Positions 63,315 through 64,000 of a DNA stretch of 64,000 nt are shown piece by piece. This DNA comes from Prochlorococcus sp. AG-436-M02 (GTDB lineage Bacteria > Cyanobacteriota > Cyanobacteriia > PCC-6307 > Cyanobiaceae). Below the pieces are notes generated by a model that was not told where the DNA came from, ran no database searches, and worked only from the letters and a program-made list of their open reading frames with translations. The position numbers and the translations under genes were made by a program. The stretch covers positions 1-64,000 of the forward strand of contig QCPL01000008.1 of the NCBI GenBank assembly GCA_003212515.1, in the 5' to 3' direction. Each line of letters opens with the position of its first letter. Within the stretch, counting starts at the first letter, position 1.

Positions 63315-63890
63315 TTATTTGAATATGGTAGGACAAATCACTGCGTAATCAGTAGAAATTAGCTCTATAATTTTCTGATTATTCAATGACAATGATTTCT
63401 CAAAGTCAGAGCAAGCATTCTTTTTATCTTTTATGCTTAATCTAGCAAGAGCTCTGTTAAAGTAAAACCTAGAATATTTTGAATTTATTTTTATTGCTTG
63501 ATTATAATCATTTATTGCATCAAGATATTGTTTTTTTTCATATTTTACTAGACCACGATTATAAAAGGCAGTGAAGTCAGAAGGGTTTATTTCTAAAGCT
63601 TTGTTGTAGTCTTCTATTGCATCTTTTATGTTTCCTAAATTTTTATTTGCAATTCCTCTATTTGTATATGCCATAGAGAAATTTTGGTATAATTCAATTG
63701 CTTTAGTATATTCTTCTATAGCCTCAAGAAATTTCTTACCTCTCAATTTGGCGTTGCCAATATTATAATGCCTAACACTATCTTTTGAGTGTTCAATTCT
63801 TTCAACTAATGCTTTTGAATGAGATCCAAGAAACTGAGTTTGCCATAAGACGATTAGGGCTATTAAATTTATTAAATTAATTTTTCTCAT
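63315..63890 (-). CDS. secreted tetratricopeptide (TPR) repeat protein
   Basis: I choose ATG 63890, giving 191 residues starting MRKINLINLIALIVLWQTQFLG, a signal peptide; the ORF-track start at 63968 adds 26 residues before it. Four TPR units follow: HYNIGNAKLRGKKFLEAIEEY, AYTNRGIANKNLGNIKDAIEDY, AFYNRGLVKYEKKQYLDAINDY and FYFNRALARLSIKDKKNACSDF. TPRs bind other proteins; here likely outside the cytoplasm. The partner is unknown. It points left with no gene close downstream. Confidence 0.8.
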   Translation of the reverse strand: MRKINLINLIALIVLWQTQFLGSHSKALVERIEHSKDSVRHYNIGNAKLRGKKFLEAIEEYTKAIELYQNFSMAYTNRGIANKNLGNIKDAIEDYNKALEINPSDFTAFYNRGLVKYEKKQYLDAINDYNQAIKINSKYSRFYFNRALARLSIKDKKNACSDFEKSLSLNNQKIIELISTDYAVICPTIFK

Positions 63891-64000
63891 TTTCACTCTA
63901 ACTATTAACTTGATTACTTTAGCTGCTATATAAATCATTATGTAATCTATTTGAAAAAGAATAAGCAAAAAATTAACATAAAGTCTTTTGAAGGTAAGTT

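Overview
The window is a cyanobacterial chromosome segment, almost certainly from Prochlorococcus. The supporting signs are low GC with mostly T/A-ending codons, a split RNA polymerase beta' subunit (rpoC1/rpoC2), a high-light-inducible (Hli) mini-protein, Ycf35, PSRP-3/Ycf65, a cyanobacterial RpoZ, a PII protein, the cyanobacterial ATP synthase layout (atpI-a-c-b'-b-delta-alpha-gamma, with beta-epsilon elsewhere) and a groESL operon preceded by a K-box. A low-light-type Prochlorococcus is my inference. No marker here settles the ecotype.

From 1 to about 13 kb lie the end of rpoC1, all of rpoC2, an hli gene, rlmN, a sodium:solute symporter, a frameshifted small membrane protein, a HEAT-repeat protein, a DUF2997-Ycf35-ferredoxin set, an aldo/keto reductase, rsmG, a J-domain membrane protein and a DUF3143 protein. 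From 13 to 18 kb a leftward biotin operon runs bioF-bioK-like-bioC-bioD-bioA, its first four genes coupled by ATGA overlaps. From 18 to 29 kb are a Ski2-like helicase, fumC, purB, a TlyA-like methylase, an apparently NtcA-driven small gene plus glnB, queF, the cytochrome c maturation pair ccs1/ccdA, and ftsW.

From 29.6 to 35.6 kb is the large ATP synthase operon. From 35.6 to 47.5 kb come DUF3326, ald, the coupled genes for a DUF21 membrane protein, a GTPase, nadD and nadE, then pepP, a HAD phosphatase, PSRP-3 and the leftward atpD-atpC pair. GroES/GroEL follow with a K-box upstream and a strong terminator downstream. Then come secG, gpmI, pyrR, a divergent Hsp70, rpoZ, DUF1818, DUF2811 and an EVE-domain protein.

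At about 56.3 kb a decayed tRNA (anticodon arm and T-arm) marks the change into an AT-rich accessory region that runs to the window end. It holds genes I mostly do not recognise: a 375-aa helical protein, three compact rightward genes, a secreted protein, a 410-aa four-helix membrane protein with an internal duplication, a DUF3137 protein coupled to a split lemA, a small membrane protein broken by a TTTC duplication, and a secreted TPR protein. An orphan leftward terminator near 57.73 kb suggests an unannotated RNA. This is the region most worth following up.

Three reading-frame breaks (8.2, 62.3 and 62.8 kb) lie at short simple repeats. They may be real mutations, frameshifting sites or sequence errors, and resequencing would separate these. 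All functional calls come from reading motifs by eye. No database search was run.
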